NCBI GenBank assembly: GCA_002337525.1
Contig: DDGG01000022.1
Span: 50,735 to 74,925 of the forward strand
From: Alphaproteobacteria bacterium UBA1908
GTDB lineage: Bacteria > Pseudomonadota > Alphaproteobacteria > Caedimonadales > UBA1908
Direction: 5' to 3'
Length of the DNA: 24,191 nucleotides
Shown: piece after piece, positions 1 to 8,999 of the stretch
Numbering within the stretch: the stretch's first letter is position 1
Layout of the letters: every line of letters begins with the position of its first letter
The notes under the pieces: model-generated
What the model saw: only the letters and a program-made list of their open reading frames with translations
What the model was told of the DNA's origin: nothing
The model's database searches: none
Program-made: the position numbers and the translations under genes

Positions 1-45
1 CTCGGCTTAGAAGGCCGATGCTCTATCCAGCTGAGCTAAGGGCGC
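1..45 (-). tRNA. tRNA-Arg(UCU), partial (3' part outside window)
   Basis: On the minus strand the sequence begins with the acceptor strand GCGCCCT, then TA, a D-arm with GCTCAGCTGGATAGAGC, and an anticodon stem-loop whose loop reads CTTCTAA, giving anticodon TCT. These features match bacterial tRNA-Arg(UCU), which decodes AGA/AGG. The window edge cuts the molecule at the end of the anticodon stem, so the variable loop, T-arm and CCA end cannot be inspected. No adjacent tRNA is visible within the window. Confidence 0.9.
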
Positions 46-183
46 CCAAATCGATGAAACTTTATCGAAAGTCTTGCCTGTGGTAAAGGATAATTTATCT
101 TTTCAGTTAGTTTTCTTGATTTCATGTTCTAAATCGCCTAGGACTGAGTCATTAGAAGTTTATTTTTAAAAGGCAAAAGCGTG

Positions 184-1500
184 ATGCATCGTTCATTCTA
201 CTTGGGACTTATTCTATCCGGAGCTCTTTTAAGTGGTTGTAGCTCTTTTTTTTCAAAAGAAAAAACACCTCTTGCAGGAGATCGGGAATCCATTTTTCTC
301 AATAGCTACGATTTACGGGCAACATCAACAATTCCCGCGACATCTGTAACGCTTGCGGCGGCAGAGAATCGCAAGAACTGGCCTATGGCAAGCGGTGAAG
401 CAGATCACGCGTCTGCCCCTGTTGCCCTGTCCGAAACACTTGAAAAAGTCTGGAGTCAGCGTATTGGCGAAGGAGGGACGGGGTCAAATCGTTTATTGAA
501 TGGGCCCATTGTTGCAGAAGGTCTTGTTTTTGTTGCTGATGCAGAAGGTCTTGTGACAGCGACATCTCTTAAAACAGGTGAACGCGTATGGGAGCAGAAA
601 ACTATAGAAGAAGATGTGTTTACACAGCCCTTTGCCGGTGGTGTCGCCTGGGACTCGGGGCACCTTTTTGTGACGACACCTGCTGCAGAGCTTGTGTGCC
701 TGAATGCCAGGGATGGTCACCTTTTATGGCGTGAAAAACTGGCAGCACCTGTTCGTTCTTCACCAACAATCAGTAAGGGTCGGGTTTATGTGGCGACCAT
801 TTCTAATCAGCTTGATGCCTTTGAAGCGACAACAGGAAAGCGTCTTTGGACACATACGGGTATTGTCGAATCCGCAGGTCTTTTAGGAGGCGCAAGCCCT
901 GCAGTGCAAGGTGATGTCGTTGTTGTAGCCTATACATCCGGTGAAATTTACGCTCTTCATGCAGAAAACGGGTATCCTCTCTGGTCTGAAAGCCTGAATA
1001 TGATGAGTGCTCTGGATTCAGTTTCTGCTCTCGCCCATATTAAGGCACGTCCTATTATCGATAAAGGGCTTGTTTATATTATTAGCCATGGAGGTCGCAT
1101 GAGTGCGATTGATCTAAGGTCTGGTCAAACTGCCTGGTCCCGTGATTTAGGGGGAATCAGAAGTCCTGCCGTTTCCAATGGCTTTCTGTTTATGCTGACG
1201 AATGACAACGAATTGGTGTGTCTTGAGCAGGAAACAGGAAAAGTGGTTTGGGTTAAGGTGTTGCCCCGTCATAAGAACTTTGATGAAAAAGATGAAAAAA
1301 TATTATGGGCTGGTCCCGTTCTTGCGGGGCGGTCACTTGTTCTCACAGGATCAAACGGTAAGATGATCTTTTGTTCTGTCCAGGGTGGTGAGATTGAAAA
1401 AGTAGTTGATATGGAGCATTCAGTTGCTCTTTCGCCTATTTTCGCCGATCAAACAGCTATTGTTTTAAGTCAAGAGGCTGATTTAATCGCTTTTCGTTAA
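184..1500 (+). CDS. bamB: Outer membrane assembly lipoprotein BamB (PQQ-type beta-propeller)
   Basis: Predicted BamB, a periplasmic lipoprotein of the BAM complex that helps insert beta-barrel proteins into the outer membrane. The N-terminus is a lipoprotein signal: basic start, hydrophobic stretch, then lipobox LLSGC with the lipidated Cys near residue 19. The rest is repeated propeller blades with the PQQ-like pattern of alternating G-LV-hydrophobic strands and W closures, for example GERVWEQK, GHLLWREK, GKRLWTH, GYPLWSES and GKVVWVK. Length (about 438 aa) fits alphaproteobacterial BamB. Two starts are possible, GTG at 181 or the adjacent ATG at 184; an AAAAGG lies 7 or 10 nt upstream and does not decide. 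It lies directly upstream of der, a common bacterial pairing. Family assignment is firm. Confidence 0.93.
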   Translation: MHRSFYLGLILSGALLSGCSSFFSKEKTPLAGDRESIFLNSYDLRATSTIPATSVTLAAAENRKNWPMASGEADHASAPVALSETLEKVWSQRIGEGGTGSNRLLNGPIVAEGLVFVADAEGLVTATSLKTGERVWEQKTIEEDVFTQPFAGGVAWDSGHLFVTTPAAELVCLNARDGHLLWREKLAAPVRSSPTISKGRVYVATISNQLDAFEATTGKRLWTHTGIVESAGLLGGASPAVQGDVVVVAYTSGEIYALHAENGYPLWSESLNMMSALDSVSALAHIKARPIIDKGLVYIISHGGRMSAIDLRSGQTAWSRDLGGIRSPAVSNGFLFMLTNDNELVCLEQETGKVVWVKVLPRHKNFDEKDEKILWAGPVLAGRSLVLTGSNGKMIFCSVQGGEIEKVVDMEHSVALSPIFADQTAIVLSQEADLIAFR

Positions 1501-1513
1501 GTGCTTTATCGAG

Positions 1514-1545
1514 AGGAAGAGACCTTTGTATAAAATTCTCTTCCT
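1514..1545 (+). terminator. Hairpin between bamB and der (possible weak terminator or attenuator)
   Basis: A perfect 9-bp inverted repeat, AGGAAGAGA (1514-1522) and TCTCTTCCT (1537-1545), is separated by a 14-nt AT-rich loop just after the bamB stop. Only a short T-containing tail (tctta) follows, so it is a poor intrinsic terminator. It may only attenuate bamB-der read-through or stabilise the bamB mRNA end. Confidence 0.35.
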
Positions 1546-1598
1546 TCTTAAAGTAAAAGAAATAGATATAAGAAATTCTAATCAAAGAAAGTTCTGTC

Positions 1599-2960
1599 AT
1601 GAGATATCCTCGTGTTGCCATTATTGGACGACCTAATGTAGGGAAATCAACGCTTTTTAATCGTCTGTGTGGTAAGAAGCTTGCCATTGTCGAGGACAGG
1701 CCCGGTGTGACACGGGATTGGCGAGAAGGTCGAGCAGATCTTCAGGGAATACCTTGTGATGTTATTGATACACCGGGACTGGATGGGTTTGAGTCCAAGG
1801 ATTTAAAAGAACAGATTAATCAACGTACTGCAGAAATTATGGCCAACAGTGATGTATTGCTATTTATTCTGGATGCTCGCGATGGTATTCTAGCCAGTGA
1901 TGAAGATCTTGCCCATCAAATCCGATTGTCGTGTAAACCTGTCATTATTCTCGTTAATAAAAGCGAAAGCAAAGCGACAGAGGCAGTGGTCGACGCTCAA
2001 AGTTTGGGACTGTCTGATATCGTTATTCCTTTTTCAGGCCTTCATGGTTTAGGGCTTGAAATTTTATTTGAGAGTCTCCAGAAAACTTTTAGTCAGGAAA
2101 ACATTGATCTCCCCCGAGAAGCTCTGGAAGAAAATACTTCGGAAGAAAACTCACCTTTACAAATTGCTATTTTCGGGCGACCTAATGCTGGAAAATCAAC
2201 TTTGATTAATAAGCTTTTGGGAACAGACCGTCTTATTGTTGGGGATATGCCTGGCGTGACTCGTGATGCTATTCGTGTTGATTGGTCTTATGAAGGGCGC
2301 CCTCTCAAACTTGTTGATACAGCAGGTGTGCGCCGTCGTAGTCGAGTAACAGATAAGCTGGAGCAACTTTCTGTGCGAGAGGCTCTTCAAGCGGTTCGTT
2401 TTTCCCAAGTTTGTATTTTGGTTGTAGATGCTTTATCACCAATTGACAAGCAAGACCTGCTATTAGCAGGGAAAATTCTGGAAGAAGGGCGTGCTCTTAT
2501 TATCGCTGTTAATAAATGGGATCGATCTGAAAAAGAGGATTTTGAAGAAATAAAATATAAAGTTGGAAAAAGTCTTTCCCAGGTGAAAGGCGTTCCCATT
2601 GTTCCCATTTCTGCCTTGAAGAGGAAGAATCTTGATCGTTTGATGAAGGCTGTTTTTGAAATGGAAGAGCACTGGAATGCACGTATTCCAACAGCTGAAT
2701 TAAACCGTTGGCTAGAAGAAACAACAGCGCGTCATCCCCTGCCTTTAGTTGGTTCAACACGTATTCGCATCAAATATGCGACTCAAATAAAAAGCCGGCC
2801 TCCCACAATTGCTCTTTTTGTGTCAAAGCCAAAAGATCTGCCAGACTCCTATCTTCGTTATTTGACAACATCTTTAAGGGAAGACTTTAACCTCCCTGGT
2901 ATTCCTATCCGTTTACTGGTACGAAAAGGTAAAAACCCTTACGCAGAAACATCCAGGTAA
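1599..2960 (+). CDS. der: Ribosome biogenesis GTPase Der (EngA)
   Basis: Der is the tandem-domain GTPase needed for maturation of the 50S ribosomal subunit. Two G domains are visible. The first has P-loop GRPNVGKST (residues 10-18), switch II DTPG (57-60) and a G4 motif NKSE (120-123). The second has P-loop GRPNAGKST (193-201), DTAG (240-243) and NKWD (305-308). A KH-like C-terminal domain follows, ending in a basic tail (LLVRKGKNPY). Length 453 aa is normal. The first-domain NKxE in place of NKxD occurs in other alphaproteobacterial Der proteins to my knowledge. ATG start 98 bp after bamB; the two may be cotranscribed. The 3' end converges with the SDR gene, leaving only 6 bp. Confidence 0.97.
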   Translation: MRYPRVAIIGRPNVGKSTLFNRLCGKKLAIVEDRPGVTRDWREGRADLQGIPCDVIDTPGLDGFESKDLKEQINQRTAEIMANSDVLLFILDARDGILASDEDLAHQIRLSCKPVIILVNKSESKATEAVVDAQSLGLSDIVIPFSGLHGLGLEILFESLQKTFSQENIDLPREALEENTSEENSPLQIAIFGRPNAGKSTLINKLLGTDRLIVGDMPGVTRDAIRVDWSYEGRPLKLVDTAGVRRRSRVTDKLEQLSVREALQAVRFSQVCILVVDALSPIDKQDLLLAGKILEEGRALIIAVNKWDRSEKEDFEEIKYKVGKSLSQVKGVPIVPISALKRKNLDRLMKAVFEMEEHWNARIPTAELNRWLEETTARHPLPLVGSTRIRIKYATQIKSRPPTIALFVSKPKDLPDSYLRYLTTSLREDFNLPGIPIRLLVRKGKNPYAETSR

Positions 2961-2966
2961 TACCTT

Positions 2967-3698
2967 TTATGCGGCTTCAGGTTGTTTCTTTTCCTGGGCC
3001 TGGAAAAGCTTTCCGGATATTGTGCATTCTGGTCTAATAAGGTTAACGAATAGATCCGTTATCTTTTCAGGAGATGTCACAGTAGAAGCTTCAATTCCAG
3101 GCATAGCTTGAGCATATAAGGGGGTCTGTAGATCACCTGGATCAATTAAATTAACTTTTAAAGAGGTTTTTTGAGTTTCCTGGGCGTAGACTCTAACCAT
3201 TTTCTCAAGAGCTGCTTTACTAACAGAATAAGGTCCCCAGTAGGCTTTGTCCACAGATGCTTGCGCTGCTGTTACAAAAAGAGCCCGCCCGGCTTCAGAG
3301 GCTTTTAAAAGTGGTTCAAAAGATTTTAGAAGGTGCCAATTGGCTGTTAAATTGACATCCATGACTTCTTGCCAAAGGTCAAAGGTTTGATGGGTGAGGG
3401 GACCCAGGTCTCCTAGAATAGCAGCATTCCCAATAAGAGCATCAAGACATCCAAAACGTTGTTGTACTGCTGAGGCGAGTTCTTGAAAAGCGCCGAATTT
3501 CCTAAGATCCAGGGGGACAAGAGTGACTGAAATATCAAAGTCCTGGAGGGTATCATCCAGTTTTTCCAGTTTGCTTGCATCAAGGTCAACCAGAACAAGA
3601 TCTGCCCCTTCTTTTGCAAACCGTTTTGCAAGTTCTTGACCAAGACCGCCTGTTGCTCCTGTAAGGAGAATCAATTTTTTAAAAAGCCTTTTTGACAC
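2967..3698 (-). CDS. SDR-family oxidoreductase (YciK-like), catalytic Ser replaced
   Basis: A classical short-chain dehydrogenase/reductase, 243 aa. The Rossmann cofactor motif TGATGGLG is at residues 13-20, the NAG-like motif is NAA at 91-93, and the active-site YSVSK places Tyr157 and Lys161. An acidic residue after strand 2 (VDLD, 37-40) favours NAD(H) over NADP(H). The position 13 residues before Tyr, usually the catalytic Ser, is Ala144 (VTAAQAS), with Thr143 beside it, so activity may be altered. The pattern YWGPYSVSKAALE resembles the YciK-type subgroup; substrate is unknown. The start is GTG at 3698 with AGGAT 7 nt upstream. It is transcribed divergently from cckA and convergently with der. 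Confidence 0.88.
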   Translation of the reverse strand: MSKRLFKKLILLTGATGGLGQELAKRFAKEGADLVLVDLDASKLEKLDDTLQDFDISVTLVPLDLRKFGAFQELASAVQQRFGCLDALIGNAAILGDLGPLTHQTFDLWQEVMDVNLTANWHLLKSFEPLLKASEAGRALFVTAAQASVDKAYWGPYSVSKAALEKMVRVYAQETQKTSLKVNLIDPGDLQTPLYAQAMPGIEASTVTSPEKITDLFVNLIRPECTISGKLFQAQEKKQPEAA

Positions 3699-3799
3699 AA
3701 TTTATCCTAAATTATTACGAGATTTTTACAAAGCCTTAAGAGACTGTTAAGATTTTGTATTATATTCTGTTGTCATTCAATGGTACAGGCATAATTTTA

Positions 3800-6022
3800 A
3801 TGGTTTCTCTTTCTGCTCCTATAATCCCTGCGCGCGTGTGGGAAAAGGCTCTAAATCAAAAAAAGATTCCTATTCGATTTAAGACACTTCTGGCGTTTAC
3901 ATTTTTTTATGCTTTCTGTTGCCTTATTTTTATTGGGGTTGGCATTTATCATGATTTCCAAAAAATAACCCTTTTGTATTGTACGGGTTTTATTCTTTTT
4001 TCCGGGATAATTCTGGCAACGAGTCTGTATATGGTTTCGCGTATTGAAAAAGCTCTTTCAAGAGCGCAGGAATCAATGTCGGGAATGTTATCTATATTTC
4101 CATGCCTTGTGACGGATCGTCATAAAAATGTTGTTTTCGCAAATACGCTTTTTAGATCTCTCTTTCCCTTGATACAACAAGATGGATTTAATCATTTATT
4201 GGAAAAACTTTGTTATCAGGGTCATAGAAAAGGTTTTCTGGAAGATGTTGAAAAGGGACTTGAAGGGAAGGATTCCTTTTCTTCGGTTGGAACTTTTCAA
4301 ACGCCGGATAATAATCATGAGGATATTTTTATTTCGGTCTTGCCTCTTTCTCAAGATGGTCTCTTCTTGTGGCGCTTTTTAAGTATGGATGATTTCCGTC
4401 AACGCTTTTTCCAACAAAATTTTGAAGAAGCTGGTTTCTTGAAATCGATAGATTTAGTTGATCTTTTTAATGCAGCACCTGCAGGGGATGTCTTACTTGA
4501 TAAGAATGGAGTTATACGAGATGTCAATCGACAGTTTCTAAACTTTTTTAAGAATCCCTCTTCAGGCCTTTGTGGTCACCCTTTTTTAGAGCTTGTTGCG
4601 GCAAAAGATCAGGAGCTTGTTGAAAAGTTATTAGAAAACAGCCGAGATAAAAAAAATAGTTCTGAACGGGATTATCAGGAATTTACTTTCCAGGATGGGG
4701 GAGAAGCCATTGTTTATGCGGCTCCATTTGAATATCCCTCCTTGAAAAATACCAGTAAAAAAGAAAAAGGTCTCTTTCTTCAAATTTTTGATAACAGAGA
4801 AAGAAAGGAAATCCAGTCACGAGTTCTAAAATCCCAGAAAACACAGGCTTTAGGACAATTGGCCGGGGGGGTAGCCCATGACTTTAATAATCTTTTAACG
4901 GCGATGATCGGTTTTTGTGATTTGTTGTTACTGCGTCATGCACCAAGTGATCAGTCTTTCACAGATGTCATGCAAATCAAGCAAAATGCTAACCGTGCAG
5001 CCAATCTTGTTCGCCAGCTTCTTGCTTTTTCACGTCAGCAAACTCTTCAGCCAAGGGTTATGGATATTACGGATGTTCTTGAAGATGTTTCTATGTTGCT
5101 TCAACGCTTGATTGGGTCATCAATCCGTCTTTCAATTATTCATGGTCGGGAGCTTGGACCTGTTCAGGTTGATAAAGGCCAGTTTGAACAGGTAATTATT
5201 AACCTTGTGGTCAATGCTCGTGATGCTCTTGATGGTGAAGGTGAAATCGTGATTCAGACTTCTTTACACCATTTTGATAATGATCTTCAGACACCCCATG
5301 ATGTTATTAAAACGGGACATTATGTTCGTATTGATGTTTCTGATAATGGCCAGGGCATTCATCCTGATTATATTGATAAAATTTTTGATCCTTTTTTTTC
5401 AACAAAAGAAGTGGGGTCAGGAACAGGACTGGGTCTTTCAACGGTTCAGGGTATTATTAATCAAACAGGGGGATATTTGACGGTTGATTCAACACCGGAT
5501 AAAGGGGCGACATTTCATATATATCTGCCTGTTTTTCAGGGGGAAAAATCAGAATTTCCTGAAGGAGATGCGACCAATCTTGATGTACAAACGGCCAAAG
5601 ATTTAACGGGCAGTGGCACAATCCTGTTGGTTGAAGATGAAGATGCTGTCCGGCTTTTTTCTGCTCGTGCTTTGCGAGATAAGGGGTATACAGTTGTTGA
5701 GGCGACAACTGGTGAAGAGGCTTTATCTTATTTAACGACTTTGTGGGAATCCGGTCATAAAACAGTCGATTTACTGGTCACAGATGTTGTAATGCCGATT
5801 ATGGATGGCCCAACATTGGTCCAGCGTGCTCACGAACTTTTTCCCGATCTTAAAGTTGTTTTTATTTCAGGCTATGCGGAAGAAACATTCCGTACCAAAT
5901 TAAAGGAAGATTCCATTCTCTTTCTGCCAAAGCCCTATAGCCTTAAAGCCCTTGCTTCCATGGTGAAAACGGCTCTGGGAGAACAAGATGGGTTGCCAGC
6001 TCTTTTAAGGCACATTAGTTGA
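3800..6022 (+). CDS. cckA: Hybrid sensor histidine kinase CckA
   Basis: A membrane hybrid kinase matching CckA, which in alphaproteobacteria phosphorylates the phosphotransferase ChpT and through it CtrA and CpdR, controlling the cell cycle. Numbering is from the upstream TTG at 3755; subtract 15 for the ATG start. Two membrane helices (about 43-63 and 70-93) precede PAS-like regions (about 108-215 and 235-345), a HisKA domain with phosphoacceptor His375 in GGVAHDFNN, and an HATPase domain with N-box Asn487, DNGQG (530-534) and GTGLGLS (556-562). A C-terminal receiver has phosphoacceptor Asp677 (LLVTDVVMP) and Lys726 (LPKPY). The HDFNN box is characteristic of CckA. I prefer ATG at 3800; neither candidate start has a strong ribosome binding site. 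chpT and ctrA are not in the window. Confidence 0.93.
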   Translation: MVSLSAPIIPARVWEKALNQKKIPIRFKTLLAFTFFYAFCCLIFIGVGIYHDFQKITLLYCTGFILFSGIILATSLYMVSRIEKALSRAQESMSGMLSIFPCLVTDRHKNVVFANTLFRSLFPLIQQDGFNHLLEKLCYQGHRKGFLEDVEKGLEGKDSFSSVGTFQTPDNNHEDIFISVLPLSQDGLFLWRFLSMDDFRQRFFQQNFEEAGFLKSIDLVDLFNAAPAGDVLLDKNGVIRDVNRQFLNFFKNPSSGLCGHPFLELVAAKDQELVEKLLENSRDKKNSSERDYQEFTFQDGGEAIVYAAPFEYPSLKNTSKKEKGLFLQIFDNRERKEIQSRVLKSQKTQALGQLAGGVAHDFNNLLTAMIGFCDLLLLRHAPSDQSFTDVMQIKQNANRAANLVRQLLAFSRQQTLQPRVMDITDVLEDVSMLLQRLIGSSIRLSIIHGRELGPVQVDKGQFEQVIINLVVNARDALDGEGEIVIQTSLHHFDNDLQTPHDVIKTGHYVRIDVSDNGQGIHPDYIDKIFDPFFSTKEVGSGTGLGLSTVQGIINQTGGYLTVDSTPDKGATFHIYLPVFQGEKSEFPEGDATNLDVQTAKDLTGSGTILLVEDEDAVRLFSARALRDKGYTVVEATTGEEALSYLTTLWESGHKTVDLLVTDVVMPIMDGPTLVQRAHELFPDLKVVFISGYAEETFRTKLKEDSILFLPKPYSLKALASMVKTALGEQDGLPALLRHIS

Positions 6023-6032
6023 CCAAACTTCT

Positions 6033-7019
6033 TTATTCAAGCAAGTACTTTGCCAATGAAAAATAAAGGGGAATACCAATAGAAATGTTAAACGGAAATG
6101 TGATGGCAAGTGACATGGGGATATAGATTGCCGCTTTGGCTTGAGGTAGCGCCAGTCGCATAGCCGCAGAAACAGCAATGTAAGAGGCGCTTGCAATAAG
6201 AACCGTGAATAAAAGACCCGTTCCCAGATCAAGGCCAATAAAATAGCTAAGTCCCAGACCGACAGTAGCCCCAAAAAGGGGCATATAAATACCAAAAAGG
6301 CAAAGCCTGAGGTTGAACTCTTTCAAATGATGCAGTTGACGGGAGACCACAAGCCCCATATCCAGAAGGAAGAAAGATAAAACTCCCTGAAATGGATCAA
6401 CCAGGAATCCAGACATTTTTGCAAGACCTTTTGCGCCGGTAAGGGCTCCAACGATAAAAGATCCTGTTAATAAAAGAATGGCTCCGTTTGTGAAGATTTC
6501 TCGTGATAATCGAGGTGTTGCTTTTTCTGTTGATTGAATTGTTTTTGGTTCTGCGCGATGAGCAATGAAAAGACCTGTTAAAATGGCAGGTGCTTCCATC
6601 ATGGCTAAAATAGCGACGATATAGCCAGCATAGATAATATGATTTGCTTCTAAAAAGCCGGCAGCGGTGACAAATGTGACCATGCTGATTGAACCATAAT
6701 GAGCAGAAACAGCAGCGGCTGTGGGGCGGTCAATCTTTGTTGTCCACCTTAGAAGACTATACCCCAGGAAAGGTTGCGTAAATCCTGTGGCAAGACCTGC
6801 AAGAACTGTTATGATGACCTGTCTATTGATTTCAGGCGTTTCAGAAATTGCAACGCCTCCTTTAAAACCAATAGCCATCATTAGGTAGATCGCAAAATAT
6901 CGGCCAATTTGTTCAGGAACATCAAGGTCGGATTTTAAAACACCTCCGATAATTCCCAGAATAAAAAATAAAAGAGGAGGAGAAAGAAGATTTTGGGTAA
7001 AAAGATCAAGAATATTCAC
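6033..7019 (-). CDS. SbtA-family sodium-dependent bicarbonate transporter (PF05982)
   Basis: A 328-aa polytopic membrane protein with about ten hydrophobic segments. Diagnostic stretches are SPPLLFFILGIIGGVLKSDL near the start, AIGFKGGVAI (about 51-60), AAAVSAHYGSISMVTFVTA in the middle and AMMEAPAILTGLFIA at the end of the first half. These match the SbtA/DUF897 family, whose cyanobacterial founder imports HCO3- with Na+. Outside cyanobacteria the substrate is mostly untested, so bicarbonate is inferred from the family. No SbtB-like PII partner is adjacent. The start is GTG (7019) with AAAGG about 8 nt upstream. It lies 95 bp downstream of ubiA on the same strand, possibly in one transcript, and converges with cckA. 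Confidence 0.85.
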   Translation of the reverse strand: MNILDLFTQNLLSPPLLFFILGIIGGVLKSDLDVPEQIGRYFAIYLMMAIGFKGGVAISETPEINRQVIITVLAGLATGFTQPFLGYSLLRWTTKIDRPTAAAVSAHYGSISMVTFVTAAGFLEANHIIYAGYIVAILAMMEAPAILTGLFIAHRAEPKTIQSTEKATPRLSREIFTNGAILLLTGSFIVGALTGAKGLAKMSGFLVDPFQGVLSFFLLDMGLVVSRQLHHLKEFNLRLCLFGIYMPLFGATVGLGLSYFIGLDLGTGLLFTVLIASASYIAVSAAMRLALPQAKAAIYIPMSLAITFPFNISIGIPLYFSLAKYLLE

Positions 7020-7114
7020 AGGAGTGCCTTTTTATAAGAAATTCCATAATCGCTTCGTCTTCATATCGGAATTTTCCTGAAAGTAAAAGACTTTTATTGC
7101 TGGTAGAAACAGGT

Positions 7115-7999
7115 TTATACCAATGCAATTAACAGAAACCACCCAAAAAACTGGCTTTGTTTAAAGGCTTTCAAGCAAGAATCAGGACTTTCAATATTAG
7201 TTTTCCAAAGGCTGTAGAGAAGACTTGAAAGCGCCAGAACAGAAAAAATAATAAAGCGCCAGGAAAGGGAGTAGGCGGCTAGATAGTAAGTTATCAAGCA
7301 AAGACTTTGCAGGATGATGATACCCGCCAAAAAAGGTTTGGTATGATGACCTAGCTTAAGAGCCGAAGATTTGAGGCCTATTTTTAAATCATCCTCTTTA
7401 TCCTGGTGGGCATAAAGAGTGTCATAAAAAAGTGTCCAGGCGATGCCCACCAGGAAGAGAAGAATCCCTTTGAGACTAATTGTTCCCTTTAAAGCTGTTT
7501 CTGCCATTAAAATCCCCCAATTCATGGCAAGCCCTAAAAAGGCCTGGGGCCAATAGGTGAAGCGTTTCATAAAAGGGTAAAAAGAAGTAAGAACAACGGC
7601 AATGACACCAAGAAGCTGAGTTTCAAAATTGAGGTGCAACAACAAAATAAGAGCAAGTCCCAAAAGTACTCCCATGCACCCCCATCCTTGAAGGGAAGAA
7701 AGTTCTTTTGATGCAAGAGGACGTTGCTTTGTTCGTGTGACCTGTTGGTCAAGGTTATGGTCAATTAAGTCATTAATAACACAACCGGCACTCCGCATTA
7801 AAAAGGCGCCTGCCATAAAAATAAGGAAAAGAGAGAAAGGAGGTAGGGACGCATCTGTGGCAACAAGCCCCCACAGGGCAGGCAAGGCAATCAGAGTAAT
7901 GCCGACAGGACGGTCCAGCCTCATTAACCTTAAGTAAGGTTCGAGCCAGAGAGGTGATTTTCTTAAAAGCCAGGATTGAAAATGAATATCAGTTGTCAT
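7115..7999 (-). CDS. ubiA: 4-hydroxybenzoate polyprenyltransferase UbiA
   Basis: UbiA attaches the polyprenyl tail to 4-hydroxybenzoate in ubiquinone biosynthesis, in the inner membrane. The sequence has the family motifs: RLDRPVGITLIALPALWGL (27-45), the first Asp-rich motif NDLIDHNLD (76-84) followed by RTKQRPLAS, and the second Asp-rich region YDTLYAHQDKEDD (192-204), which together bind Mg2+-diphosphate. Several hydrophobic helices fill the rest, and the length of 294 aa is typical. ATG at 7999 has AGGA 9 nt upstream. The gene is divergent from rsmE across 208 bp that should hold both promoters; I could not identify convincing -35/-10 pairs there. Its presence implies aerobic or quinone-based respiration. 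Confidence 0.95.
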   Translation of the reverse strand: MTTDIHFQSWLLRKSPLWLEPYLRLMRLDRPVGITLIALPALWGLVATDASLPPFSLFLIFMAGAFLMRSAGCVINDLIDHNLDQQVTRTKQRPLASKELSSLQGWGCMGVLLGLALILLLHLNFETQLLGVIAVVLTSFYPFMKRFTYWPQAFLGLAMNWGILMAETALKGTISLKGILLFLVGIAWTLFYDTLYAHQDKEDDLKIGLKSSALKLGHHTKPFLAGIIILQSLCLITYYLAAYSLSWRFIIFSVLALSSLLYSLWKTNIESPDSCLKAFKQSQFFGWFLLIALV

Positions 8000-8207
8000 G
8001 TGATAAAATCCTGTGGATCCATTTATAAATTAAAAAGATATCCTAGGCATTATATGATTTTTAGTCGAGACTTTTATGGGGTTCTCAAATGATTTTTATT
8101 TTAAAATACCCTTGTGTATTCTTCTATAAACCTTAAAACTGACTTTGGAAATGGGCGATAAAGAAAAGTTATTTTTCTGAAGCCGGATTTTTTTAAACGA
8201 GGACTCC

Positions 8208-8927
8208 ATGCCACGAAAACTCATACGTCTTTATTTAAAGGAACCCTTTGATGAAGCGATTGCTTTTTCTTTAACAAAAGAACAGGCTCATTATTTGGGA
8301 AACGTTATGAGATTAAAGCCGGGAGATTCTTTAAGGGTCTTTGCCAATCAAAAAGGAGAATGGCACGCTCAAATTTCCGAGATTCACCGTAAGGGCGGAA
8401 AACTTACTTTTCTGGAAAAACTTTATGATTTTGTTGAAAATAAATTTCTAGGTTTGGCTTTTTCGCCTCTTCGATCCCAGCGTTTGTCTTTCCTGATAGA
8501 AAAAGCGACTGAATTGGGGGTGACAGATTTCTTTCCTGTTATCACAGATCAGACTCAGCAAAAACTACCTTCGGTGGAACGCCTTCAAGCAGTAGCTATT
8601 GAAGCAAGTGAACAATCAGAACGTCTTACAGTCCCTGTTTTTCACTCTCCTTGCAAATTAAGGGAATTTATTGAGAGGGGTTCTTCCAGGCAAGCTTCTC
8701 TAATTGTTTGTGACGAGCGACGTTCGGGTCTGACTCTGACCACTGACTTTGCCCGGGGGGTGACAAATCCTCTTTTAATCATAGGACCAGAGGGTGGTTT
8801 TTCCCGGAAGGAATTTGACACTTTTGAAAAATCTCGGACCTTATCCTTCGTTGATTTGGGACAAAATATTCTGAGAGCAGAAACAGCTGCCCTTTGCGCG
8901 CTTTCGCACTTCCATTGTGCTGTGTAG
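8208..8927 (+). CDS. rsmE: 16S rRNA (uracil1498-N3)-methyltransferase RsmE
   Basis: RsmE is a SPOUT-fold methyltransferase that uses S-adenosylmethionine to methylate U1498 of 16S rRNA in the decoding region of the 30S subunit. The N-terminal PUA-like part contains AHYLGNVMRLKPGD (27-40). The knotted SAM-binding part shows EKATELGV (98-105), IIGPEGGFS (191-199) and the signature LGQNILRAETA (217-227). The 239-aa length is normal. ATG at 8208 follows GAGGA by a few nt. It is divergent from ubiA, and mscS begins about 70 bp downstream on the same strand. Confidence 0.96.
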   Translation: MPRKLIRLYLKEPFDEAIAFSLTKEQAHYLGNVMRLKPGDSLRVFANQKGEWHAQISEIHRKGGKLTFLEKLYDFVENKFLGLAFSPLRSQRLSFLIEKATELGVTDFFPVITDQTQQKLPSVERLQAVAIEASEQSERLTVPVFHSPCKLREFIERGSSRQASLIVCDERRSGLTLTTDFARGVTNPLLIIGPEGGFSRKEFDTFEKSRTLSFVDLGQNILRAETAALCALSHFHCAV

Positions 8928-8999
8928 TCCTCTATTATGACAGCTAAAGCAACGTTCAATTTGTAGGTATCCTTCTAAATTGAGAAAATAAAAGGAACA

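Noticed and set aside
1599..2100. NKSE instead of NKxD in the first Der GTPase domain as a defect
   Set aside because: An acidic Glu at this position is, to my knowledge, usual in alphaproteobacterial Der, so not unusual.
8000..8207. Promoters for divergent ubiA and rsmE
   Set aside because: The region must contain them, but no hexamer pair with acceptable spacing stood out in this AT-rich sequence.
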